NCBI GenBank assembly: GCA_018806915.1
Contig: JAGKQI010000073.1
Coordinates: forward strand, 310,001-374,000
Direction: 5' to 3'
DNA length: 64,000 nucleotides
DNA from: Phytophthora colocasiae
Lineage: Eukaryota; Oomycota; Peronosporomycetes; Peronosporales; Peronosporaceae
Positions 21,849-31,800 of this stretch are shown in pieces; position 1 is the first letter of the stretch, and every line of letters begins with the position of its first letter. The translations under genes and the position numbers were made by a program. The notes beneath the pieces were generated by a model. It made no database searches, was not told where the DNA came from, and saw nothing but the letters and a program-made list of their open reading frames with translations.

Positions 21849-22618
21849 TTGTACAGTGCAGTAGACGACAATGCGGATCGCATTGTCGTTCCGAATGATC
21901 ATGGCCTCCGGTTGAGGATCATGTTCGAGTATCACGATGCCCCCACGGCAGGGCATCCGGGTCGTGAGAAGACATACGCTCTTCTCACGCGTGACTTCTA
22001 CTGGCACCACCAGTACAGGTGGGTGCGCAAGTACGTACGTGCTTGCGAGGTTTGTCAACGCGTGAAGCCTGCGCAGTTCTCGCAGGCTCCTCTTCAATCA
22101 CTACCGACTCCGTCGGAAGTATTTGGCAGTCCATGTCCATGGACTTTGTCTTCGCTCATCCGCCTGACAGCAAGCGGAGGACGGGCATCGTTGTCTTTGT
22201 GGACCGATTCAGCAAGATGGTTCATCTTGCTGCCGTCCCGGCGACTGTTACAGCCGCGCAGACTGCGCGACTGTTTGTTGACATGGTGTTCAAACACCAT
22301 GGCATGCCGCTCGACATTGTGTCGGACCGTGATCCACGCTTCACAGCGCGGTTCTGGCAAGAAGTGTTTACACTTCTTGGTTCACAGTTATCAATGTCGA
22401 CTGCGGATCATCCGCAGACGGACGGACAGACCGAACGTGTCAACCGTGTATTGGGTGACACGTTGAAGAGCTACGCTCACTCGTTCCCGCATTGGAGCGA
22501 GTGCTTGCCGATGGCAGAGTTTGCCATCAACAACTCGGTGCATGCCTCGACAGGGCATACACCGTTCTACGTGAACGCCATGAGGCATCCACGATTGCCG
22601 AGCATGCTCGGCGGGTAG
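21849..22618 (+). pseudogene. G2 integrase (zinc-binding and catalytic core)
   Basis: The HHCC region reads YHDAPTAGHPGREKTYALLT, then CEVCQRVKPAQFSQAPLQSL (frame from 21849). After a frame change near 22085-22120 the core reads MSMDFVFAHPPDSKRRTGIV, DRFSKMVHLAAV, DIVSDRDPRFTARFW and STADHPQTDGQTERVNRVLG, giving the D, D, E residues. It ends at 22618 with a stop. Confidence 0.85.
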
Positions 22619-22700
22619 CTTCCTCCTTAAGTGGGGAGGATCTACGGTTGCGTCCGAACAACCGCAGAATGCAACTGATAGCAGCACACTATCAGCTGCG

Positions 22701-23663
22701 GTGACGCGTGCGACGTCTCGTTCGAGCAGGAACGAGCGCGCGATGTCTGTGCCAGGCACAGACATGAGAGATGATAGCGAGCAGGCAGGGCCTGCTGCTG
22801 ACAAGGGCGACAAGCTGAAAGGATTCAGCTCGGGTGCGCTAGACTTTGTCCAGCGAAGACAAGCCGTCATACGGTTTGTCCAGGATGCTATCGCAGCTTC
22901 TGTCGATCGACAGAAGCTGAACGCTGATACTGTTGGTAGGAGGCAACACAAAATGAATTCAAAGGGTTCATTGGTTTTGTTAGCTACACAAAACCTGCCT
23001 AGACATACAGTGTCTGACTTTGGAGCAAGCAAGCTTGCTCCAAGATTCATTGGGCCGTTCAAAGTACTTGAACGGCATGGTAACTGCAATACCGGCTGGA
23101 CATACCGTCCAGCATGAGACTCCACCCGACCTTCTACGTCGGGCGGTTGAAGCCGTACGTGCAGCACGGACTACCTAGGGTTGGTAGTCCGACTGAGGAG
23201 TGCGAGAGGCCTGGAAGGCCTTCTCGAGACCGTCGACACGGTCGATCAACTGGTTCACTCTCGTCCCAAGACCGGACGAGAGGTTCGAGGCAGTCTGAGC
23301 TGCCTCGCAGACCTCAGCACGGAGGACACGAACCTCCTGCTTCAGAGCAGCTATCTCGGCGCTCTGTGTCTGCTCCAGCGCAGCAACTCGATCGTGCAGG
23401 GCACGATCGTCATGGTCATAGCGTTGACGGAGGGAGTGTTCCCACCCCCTCCGCCGCCGTTGCGCGACGCGCGTGGAGCGATCCGCTGGATTGTGGAGCG
23501 GATCGTGGCTCATAAGAGAACGAACTCTCAAGGGGTTCGTTTTCGTATTCGTTGGAGAGGATTTTCTCCCCATCGAGATACATGGGAGCCGCGGAACGTC
23601 CTGATGGAGGACGTTCCGGAAATGGTGAGGGCGTACGAAGCCCACCATAACTTGCAGGGGTAA
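22701..23663 (+). pseudogene. G2 integrase tail and chromodomain
   Basis: A frame from 22701 carries QKMNSKGSLVLLATQ-like sequence and APRFIGPFKVLERHGN, the conserved GPFKV region after the integrase core. The frame ending at 23663 carries the chromodomain (WIVERIVAHKRTNSQGVRFR, then RWRGFSPHRDTWEPR). The chromodomain is partly overlapped by the antisense frame. Confidence 0.8.
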
Positions 23664-24753
23664 TCCCTGCACGAGGAGTGCTGCGGTCAGCCACAGCACT
23701 CGGAGCTTCGCGTGGCACAATACGACCACGGAGCTCCTTGATGTGATCGGGTACACGGACAATCGTGTACCCCAGGAGATCACTTTCGGTGAGACGTGTT
23801 GCAAAGGGTTGGCAACACGGGCAGGGTGTGCTAAAGGGAACGGCACATGGGATCCCCGCTTCCATGGACTGATCATGGAGGCGTTCACCACGTGTAGTGT
23901 AAGTGTAATAGCGATCACGAGCCGCAGCAACGCGATCGCGATATGCCTTCGGGTCTTTGTTGAAGTTTTCAACAAAGACGTTCCACGACTGACAAAGTGC
24001 CTGCCACTCTGGCACTTTGCTCTTGCGCGAAGTCTTCTTCGCTGCATAGTATCGGAGCTCGTGGAAGAGCCCGATATAGTAGTCGCGTCTTTGAGTCTCG
24101 GACTCAAAGACAACCTTAGCGGCGACGTCGTCGTTGATACTGTTGCATGAGTACAACAGTATCGGGTTCGGTGGTGCACTAGCACCGAACCGGTCATGGA
24201 TCTCCGCCTCAGTAGGCATCCATGGCGTGCGCACTGGCGGATCAGTGCGCGGTGCAGTGAGCGCCCTCGACATGGGGGACGCTTCATCATCACTGCGCGG
24301 ACGCTTCGAGCTTGAAGCGTCCGAGACCTCAACACGAGGTCGTCGAGATTCCACGGGTGGGTCTGACGTGTCTTCAGACGAAGACACGGGAGAGGCTTTG
24401 ACATCAACCTCCCCCTCCTCGACATCCTCCTCGTAGTCGAGGATGTCTTCGTAGTCCTCTCCAAAGAGTTCTTTAAGAGGGACAGCAGGATTCTTAATCT
24501 CTGCTAGAGAAGAAGACTTCTTCTTCGTCTCATGCTTCTCCTTATGGAGAGCATGGTACTTAGTGACAGAGAGCTTCTCTGTCGGACCGCTGGAAGCAGC
24601 AGTGCTAGTAAGCACTGCTGAGGTCGTTGTTCCTGCTGCAGAGGCAGCAGGTGAGGCTTGCGCGTCCGCAGAAGCGGACGGAGACGTGGGCGTTGGGCGA
24701 GTCCATTGCGAAATGAACTCGGATTTCTCTCGGGAACTTGACGGTCTTGTCAA
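23416..24753 (-). CDS. Antisense ORF of G2, acidic protein continuing into a coiled coil
   Basis: A 445-residue frame on the minus strand lies between the 3' LTR and the chromodomain of G2 and overlaps the latter. The first codon at 24753 is not ATG, so the true start is uncertain. It has an Ala/Ser/Thr leader, a Lys-rich patch, an acidic block (LKELFGEDYEDILDYEEDVE), a Tyr/Trp-containing middle (RRDYYIGLFHELRYYAAKKT, WQALCQSWNVFVENFNKDPK) and a Ser/Pro-rich end. A coiled coil (HDRVAALEQTQSAEIAALKQ) continues to 23175 in the next frame, probably through one frameshift in the C-rich run near 23440-23460. The architecture parallels the antisense frame of G1. Function unknown. Confidence 0.55.
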   Translation of the reverse strand: MTRPSSSREKSEFISQWTRPTPTSPSASADAQASPAASAAGTTTSAVLTSTAASSGPTEKLSVTKYHALHKEKHETKKKSSSLAEIKNPAVPLKELFGEDYEDILDYEEDVEEGEVDVKASPVSSSEDTSDPPVESRRPRVEVSDASSSKRPRSDDEASPMSRALTAPRTDPPVRTPWMPTEAEIHDRFGASAPPNPILLYSCNSINDDVAAKVVFESETQRRDYYIGLFHELRYYAAKKTSRKSKVPEWQALCQSWNVFVENFNKDPKAYRDRVAAARDRYYTYTTRGERLHDQSMEAGIPCAVPFSTPCPCCQPFATRLTESDLLGYTIVRVPDHIKELRGRIVPREAPSAVADRSTPRAGITPASYGGLRTPSPFPERPPSGRSAAPMYLDGEKILSNEYENEPLESSFSYEPRSAPQSSGSLHARRATAAEGVGTLPPSTL

Positions 24754-24790
24754 GTTCTGTTGATTGACGTATCGAGACCGATACGTCGAA

Positions 24791-24807
24791 TCTTAACGGG
24801 GGGATGG
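24791..24807 (+). other. Polypurine tract of G2
   Basis: The sequence aacggggggatgg directly precedes the 3' LTR start TGTAAC at 24808. Confidence 0.7.
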
Positions 24808-25258
24808 TGTAACGGGGTTGCACGTACCAGTGGTAGTACCACTTGTAACTCTAACAGTTAGGATAACTGTTAGAGGTTGGAAATGGGCCTCAGACCTTGG
24901 TGTGCTGTACACACCAAAGGATACATAGGCGAACCACATTATTGGGTGGTTCGTGTGCATTTGTGCATATTATTGGTAGAAAGTAACGGATTTCTACCAA
25001 TCACTGAGCAGAGTTTCTGCCAACCACACGTTGGCAGACCCTTTAGAAATAGATAACAAACAGTTTTAGGAGGTCCATAATTGGCTTATGCCAAATTCAA
25101 TAACAGTTCTCATTTTACGGTATTTTGCAGTTTAATTTAGTTATATTTGATTTAATTACACTTATTTAAATAAGTATACTTAAATTAAGTCTATTCTAAT
25201 TGCACGCTTCCTCATACACGTAAGCGCACGTGTACGCCATCTAGGTAGACCCATTACA
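24808..25258 (+). repeat. 3' LTR of G2
   Basis: It is 451 bp and matches 16823-17282 except for about six substitutions and loss of 9 bp (taataggtc near the end). The hairpins listed for the 5' LTR are present here too. Confidence 0.9.
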
Positions 25259-25263
25259 AAAAA
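25259..25263. repeat. Target-site duplication of G2, right copy (AAAAA)
   Basis: It directly follows the LTR end and matches 16818-16822. Confidence 0.85.
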
Positions 25264-25468
25264 GCTACAAGTGGAATACGTTTCGAGTGCAGAGAACGTA
25301 GCTGATATTTTCACGAAAGCGTTGGGACCACAGCGGTTCCAGAGTCTCCGTCAAGCGCTGCACGTTGAAGACGTGCAGCAATTCTGGTCCAGCATTAAGC
25401 GAGGTGGGAGTAGCAGAAACCTGATCTCGAGGTGGCTACATTCCGGGATGGCTACACTACGAGTGTAA
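25264..25468 (+). pseudogene. Copia pol C-terminus beyond the G2 insertion
   Basis: The frame continues LQVEYVSSAENVADIFTKAL, the standard Copia RNase H tail, then runs into the terminal repeat and stops at 25468. It is the missing 3' part of the pol frame interrupted at 16822. Confidence 0.85.
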
Positions 25469-25751
25469 AGATGATGCTTGAGCTGGAGCCTAGAAGGATG
25501 AGAGACAAGACGATCTGCGCGCTGTTGAAGGGAGACGCGTATGACCGAAGGGGGTTTTACAGTTGAAGGTGCTTGTGAGGCATGTCCAACGGGTTTTCCC
25601 TCCTCGTGTATGACACGTAGGTGTGGGCGACCATGCGATAGTTAATGGACTAATGTCACTGTGAGTTTTGCTTTGTGGACAAGAATTTATTGCTTCTCGT
25701 CTTGCTGTTTGATCGCGTAGTGCTGAGTGAGCTGCCAACTACTTGCCGCTA
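25359..25751 (+). repeat. 3' terminal repeat of the Copia element
   Basis: It aligns with 11923-12342 and ends at ttgccgcta. The next base starts the second copy of the AAA ATPase promoter. Confidence 0.7.
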
Positions 25752-25805
25752 AGAGATTTGATTGGCTAAAATGATATGTCAGTTAAAAAGTTACATTTTC
25801 ATGAC
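25752..25805 (+). promoter_or_regulatory. Second copy of the AAA ATPase promoter, stranded from its gene
   Basis: It matches 11754-11804 (agagatttgattggct, aaaatgatatgtcagtt, then a T-rich stretch ending catga). In the first copy this sequence runs directly into the ATG. Here the tandem array begins at the catga, so the start codon is now 8.5 kb away. It contains tgattggctaaaatg (25759-25773), an inverted CCAAT-type box also found in the array units. Confidence 0.7.
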
Positions 25806-28800
25806 TAGCCGAGTGCCGCCCGCTTTTGCGGGCGGTTTGTATGTGTTTGGTTGAAACCCGTGGGGCTCACTGTTCCAGTTCGCCCCACTACTCTCCATCG
25901 GCGCCACACCTTCGGCGCGCGCCGGTTGGCCGAGGTCGGTAGGATGCATTTTAGCCAATCACCGGTCTGTAAAAGCTGCGAGCTCGTACTTATCAAAGCA
26001 TTTTTATCGTACTTAGCTTAATTTTGTCTAATGAAAGTTGGTGTGCGGACCAATCAGAGGCCATTGAGAGGGTTATCATTAGTGGGCTATATTTGTAATT
26101 TTGGCATTCCTGAGAGCAGTCTAGAAGATAGGGATAGGCTACACCATGGGACAATACAGTATAGAATACGTACATGTACAAAATGGAGAGACAGGTAGCT
26201 ACGCAGGTTTATGCGCTACGACGTTGAACACACACACAACGGACACACAGACACACAGACACACAGACACGGGACTAGCCTACTGTGTTGAGACTAGCCG
26301 AGTGCCGCCCGCTTTTGCGGGCGGTTTGTATATGTTTGGTTGAAACCCGTGGGGCTCACTGTTCCAGTTCGCCCCACTACTCACCACCGGCGCCACACCT
26401 TCGGCGCGCGCCAGTTGGCCGAGGTGCTACCTTCGCTTCGCTCGGTAGGATGCATTTTAGCCAATCACCGGTCTGTAAAAGCTGCGACCTCGTACTTATC
26501 AAAGCATTTTAATCGTACTTAGCTTCGTTTTGTCTAATGAAAGTTTTGTGGTCGGGTGTGCGGACCAATCAGAGGCCATTGAGAGGGTTATCATTAGTGG
26601 GCTATATTTGTAATTTTGGCATTCCTGAGAGCAGTCTGGAACATAGGGATAGGCTACACCATGGGAAAATACAGTATAGAATACGTACATGTTTAAAAAT
26701 GAGAGACAGGTAGCTACGCAGGTTTATGCGCTAAGACGTTGAACACACACACAACGGACACACAGACACACAGACACACAGACACACAGACACACAGACA
26801 CACAGACACGGGACTAGCCTACTGTGTTGAGACTAGCCGAGTGCCGCCCGCATTTGCGGGCGGTTTGTATGTGTTTGGTTGGAACCCGTGGGGCTCACTG
26901 TTCCAGTTCGCCCCACTACTCACCATCGGCGCCACACCTTCGGCGCGCGCCAGTTAGCCGAGGTGCTACCTTCGCTTCGCTCGGTAGGATGTATTTTAGC
27001 CAATCACCAGGGGGGGGTGCGAGCTCGCGAGCTCGCAGCTACTATTTCGTACTTATCGAAGCCATTTTAGCCGAGTGCCGCCCGCTTTTGCGGGTTGTTT
27101 GTATGTGTTTGGGTGAAGCCCGTGGTGCTCACTGTTCCAGTTCGCCCCACTACTCACCATCGGCGCCACACCTTCGGCGCGAGCCAGTAGGCCGAGGTTC
27201 TACCTTCACTTCGCTCGGTAGGATATATTTTAGCCAATCACCAGTGGGGGCTGCGAGCTCGCAGCTACTATTTCGTACTTATCGAAGCAACTTTAGCCGA
27301 GTGCCGCCCGCTTTTGCGGGCGGTTTGTATGTGTTTGGTTGAAACCCGTGGTGCTCACTGTTCCAGTTCGCCCCACTACTCACCATCGGCGCCACACCTT
27401 CGGCGCGCGCCAGTTAACCGAGGTGCTACCTTCGCTTCGCTCGGTAGGATGTATTTTAGCCGAGTGCCGCCCGCTTTTGCGGGCGGTTTGTTTGTGTTTG
27501 GGTGAAGCCCGTGGTGCTCACTGTTCCAGTTCGCCCCACTACTCACCATCGGCGCCACACCTTCGGCGCGCGCCAGTTGGCCGAGGTCGGTAGGATGCAT
27601 TTTAGCCAATCACCGGTCTGTAAAGCGGGGCAGCTCAGCATTTTAATCGTACTTAGCTTACTTTTGTCCAATGAAAATTTTGTGGCCGGGTGTGCAGACC
27701 AATCAGAGGCCATTGAGAGGGTTATCATTAGTGGGCTATATTTGTAATTTTGATATTCCTGGGAGCAGTCTAGAACGTAGGGATAGGCCACACCATGGGA
27801 AAATACAGTATAGAATACGTACATGTACGAAATGGAGAGACAGGTAGCTACGCAGGTTTATGCGCTAAGACGTTGAACACACACACAGACACACAGACAC
27901 GGCACTAGCCTAGAGGGTAGAGACTAGCCGAGTGCCGCCCGCTTTTGCGGGCGGTTTGTATGTGTTTGGTTGAAACCCGTGGGGCTCACTGTTCCAGTTC
28001 GCCCCACTACTCACCATCGGCGCCACACCTTCGGCGCGCGCCGGTTGGCCGAGGTCGGTAGGATGCATTTTAGCCAATCACCGGTCTGTAAAGCGGGGCA
28101 GCTCAGCATTTTAATCGTACTTAGCTTACTTTTGTCCAATGAAAAGTTTGTGGCCGGGTGTGCGGACCAATCAGAGGCCATTGAGAGGGTTATCATTAGT
28201 GGGCTATATTTGTAATTTTGGCATTCCTGAGAGCAGTCTAGAACGTAGGGATAGGCTGCACCATGGGAAAATACAGTATGAAAAACCTACATGTACAAAA
28301 TGGAGAGACAGGTAGCTACGCAGGTTTATGCGCTAAGACGTTGAACACACACACAACGGACACACAGACGCCGCACTAGCCTAGAGGGCAGAGACTAGCC
28401 GAGTGCCGCCCGCTTTTGCGGGCGGTTTGTATGTGTTTGGTTGAAACCCGTGGGGCTCACTGTTCCAGTTCGCCCCACTACTCACCATCGGCGCCACACC
28501 TTCGGCGCGCGCCAGTTGGCCGAGGTGCTACCTTCGCTTCGCTCGGTAGGATGCATTTTAGCCAATCACCGGTCTGTAAAGCGGGGCAGCTCAGCATTTT
28601 AATCGTACTTTGCTTAATTTTGTCCAATTAAATATTTTTGTGGCCGGGTGTGCGGACCAATCAGAGGCCATTGAGAGGGTTATCATTAGTGGGCTATATT
28701 TGTAATTTTGGCATTCCTGAGAGCAGTCTAGAAGATAGGGATAGGCTACACCATGGGAAAATACAGTATAGAATACGTACATGTACGAAATGGAGAGACA

Positions 28801-31800
28801 GGTAGCTACGCAGGTTTATGCGCTACGACGTTGAACACACACACAACGGACACACAGACACACAGACACACAGACACACAGACGCGGCACTAGCCTACTG
28901 TGTTGAGACTAGCCGAGTGCCGCCCGCTTTTGCGGGCGGTTTGTATGTGTTTGGTTGAAACCCGTGGGGCTCACTGTTCCAGTTCGCTCCACTACTCACC
29001 ACCGGCGCCACACCTTCGGCGCGCGCCAGTTAGCCGAGGTGCTACCTTCGCTTCGCTCGGTAGGATGTATTTTAGCCAATCACCGGTCTGTAAAAGCTGC
29101 GACCTCGTACTTATCAAAGCATTTTAATCGTACTTAGCTTCGTTTTGTCCAATGAAAGTTTTGTGGTCGGGTGTGCGGACCAATCAGAGGCCATTGAGAG
29201 GGTTATCATTAGTGGGCTATATTTGTAATTTTGGCATTCCTGAGAGCAGTCTAGAAGATAGGGATAGGCTACACCATGGGAAAATACAGTATAGAATACG
29301 TACATGTACGAAATGGAGAGACAGGTAGCTACGCAGGTTTATGCGCTACGACGTTGAACACACACACAACGGACACACAGACACACAGACACACAGACAC
29401 GGGACTAGCCTACTGTGTTGAGACTAGCCGAGTGCCGCCCGCTTTTGCGGGCGGTTTGTATGTGTTTGGTTGAAACCCGTGGGGCTCACTGTTCCAGTTC
29501 GCTCCACTACTCACCACCGGCGCCACACCTTCGGCGCGCGCCAGTTAGCCGAGGTGCTACCTTCGCTTCGCTCGGTAGGATGTATTTTAGCCAATCACCG
29601 GTCTGTAAAAGCTGCGACCTCGTACTTATCAAAGCATTTTAATCGTACTTAGCTTCGTTTTGTCCAATGAAAGTTTTGTGGTCGGGTGTGCGGACCAATC
29701 AGAGGCCATTGAGAGGGTTATCATTAGTGGGCTATATTTGTAATTTTGGCATTCCTGAGAGCAGTCTAGAAGGTAGGGATAGGCTACACCATGGGACAAT
29801 ACAGTATAGAATACGTACATGTACAAAATGGAGAGACAGGTAGCTACGCAGGTTTATGCGCTAAGACGTTGAACACACACACAGACACACAGACACGGCA
29901 CTAGCCTAGAGAGTAGTGACTAGCCGAGTGCCGCCCGCTTTTGCGGGCGGTTTGTATGTGTTTGGTTGAAACCCGTGGGGCTCACTGTTCCAGTTCGCCC
30001 CACTACTCACCATCGGCGCCACACCTTCGGCGCGCGCCAGTTAACCGAGGTGCTACCTTCGCTTCGCTCGGTAGGATGTATTTTAGCCGAGTGCCGCCCG
30101 CTTTTGCGGGCGGTTTGTTTGTGTTTGGGTGAAGCCCGTGGTGCTCACTGTTCCAGTTCGCCCCACTACTCACCATCGGCGCCACACCTTCGGCGCGCGC
30201 CAGTTGGCCGAGGTGCTACCTTCGCTTCGCTCGGTAGGATGTATTTTAGCCAATCACCAGTGGGGGCTGCGAGCTCGCGAGCTCGCAGCTACTATTTCGT
30301 ACTTATCGAAGCAATTTTAGCCGAGTGCCGCCCGCTTTTGCGGGCGGTTTGTTTGTGTTTGGGTGAAGCCCGTGGTGCTCACTGTTCCAGTTCGCCCCAC
30401 TACTCACCATCGGCGCCACACCTTCGGCGCGCGCCAGTTGGCCGAGGTCGGTAGGATGCATTTTAGCCAATCACCGGTCTGTAAAGCGGGGCAGCTCAGC
30501 ATTTTAATCGTACTTAGCTTACTTTTGTCCAATGAAAAGTTTGTGGCCGGGTGTGCAGACCAATCAGAGGCCATTGAGAGGGTTATCATTAGTGGGCTAT
30601 ATTTGTAATTTTGATATTCGTGGGAGCAGTCTAGAACGTAAGGATAGGCCACACCATGGGAAAATACAGTATAGAATACGTACATGTACGAAATGGAGAG
30701 ACAGGTAGCTACGCAGGTTTATGCGCTAAGACGTTGAACACACACACAGACACACAGACACGGCACTAGCCTAGAGGGTAGAGAGATTCAGCCGAGTGCC
30801 GCCCGCTTTTGCGGGCGGTTTGTATGTGTTTGGTTGAAACCCGTGGGGCTCACTGTTCCAGTTCGCCCCACTACTCACCATCGGCGCCACACCTTCGGCG
30901 CGCGCCGGTTGGCCGAGGTCGGTAGGATGCATTTTAGCCAATCACCGGTCTGTAAAGCGGGGCAGCTCAGCATTTTAATCGTACTTAGCTTACTTTTGTC
31001 CAATGAAAAGTTTGTGGCCGGGTGTGCGGACCAATCAGAGGCCATTGAGAGGGTTATCATTAGTGGGCTATATTTGTAATTTTGGCATTCCTGAGAGCAG
31101 TCTGGAACATAGGGATAGGCTACACCATGGGAAAATACAGTATGGAAAACCTACATGTACGAAATGGAGAGACAGGTAGCTACGCAGGTTTATGCGCTAA
31201 GACGTTGAACGGACACACAGACACACAGACACCGCACTAGCCTAGAGAGTAGTGACTAGCCGAGTGCCGCCCGCTTTTGCGGGCGGATTGTATGTGTTTG
31301 GTTGAAACCCGTGGGGCTCACTGTTCCAGTTCGCCCCACTACTCACCATCGGCGCCACACCTTCGGCGCGCGCCAGTTAACCGAGGTGCTACCTTCGCTT
31401 CGCTCGGTAGGATGTATTTTAGCCGAGTGCCGCCCGCTTTTGCGGGCGGTTTGTTTGTGTTTGGGTGAAGCCCGTGGTGCTCACTGTTCCAGTTCGCCCC
31501 ACTACTCACCATCGGCGCCACACCTTCGGCGCGCGCCAGTTAACCGAGGTGCTACCTTCGCTTCGCTCGGTAGGATGTATTTTAGCCAATCACCAGTGGG
31601 GGCTGCGAGCTCGCGAGCTCGCAGCTACTATTTCGTACTTATCGAAGCCATTTTAGCCGAGTGCCGCCCGCTTTTGCGGGTTGTTTGTATGTGTTTGGGT
31701 GAAGCCCGTGGTGCTCACTGTTCCAGTTCGCCCCACTACTCACCATCGGCGCCACACCTTCGGCGCGAGCCAGTAGGCCGAGGTTCTACCTTCACTTCGC

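Larger units (their letters stand above)
16823..25258 (+). mobile_element. Ty3/Gypsy chromovirus G2 nested in the Copia
   Basis: LTRs of 460 and 451 bp differ by about six substitutions and one 9-bp gap, so the insertion is fairly young. The 5-bp duplication AAAAA marks it. Gag with a CCHC knuckle, protease, a badly damaged RT, RNase H, integrase and chromodomain follow on the plus strand. An antisense frame occupies the stretch between the chromodomain and the 3' LTR. Short inverted repeats cover nearly the whole element, as in G1. Confidence 0.9.
11923..25751 (+). mobile_element. Ty1/Copia element interrupted by Gypsy G2
   Basis: It has gag, protease, integrase, RT and RNase H in Copia order on the plus strand, between two related terminal repeats (11923-12342 and 25359-25751). 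G2 splits the 3' end of pol at 16822/25259, and removing it rejoins the reading frame across one AAAAA copy. Several in-frame stops and frameshifts in gag-pol make the copy inactive. The direct repeats outside it are about 177 bp of host sequence instead of the usual 5-bp duplication. Confidence 0.85.

Noticed and set aside
22625..22645. Polypurine-like sequence aagtggggaggatc inside G2, resembling the polypurine tract of G1
   Set aside because: It lies within an ordinary hairpin after the integrase core and is not next to an LTR.
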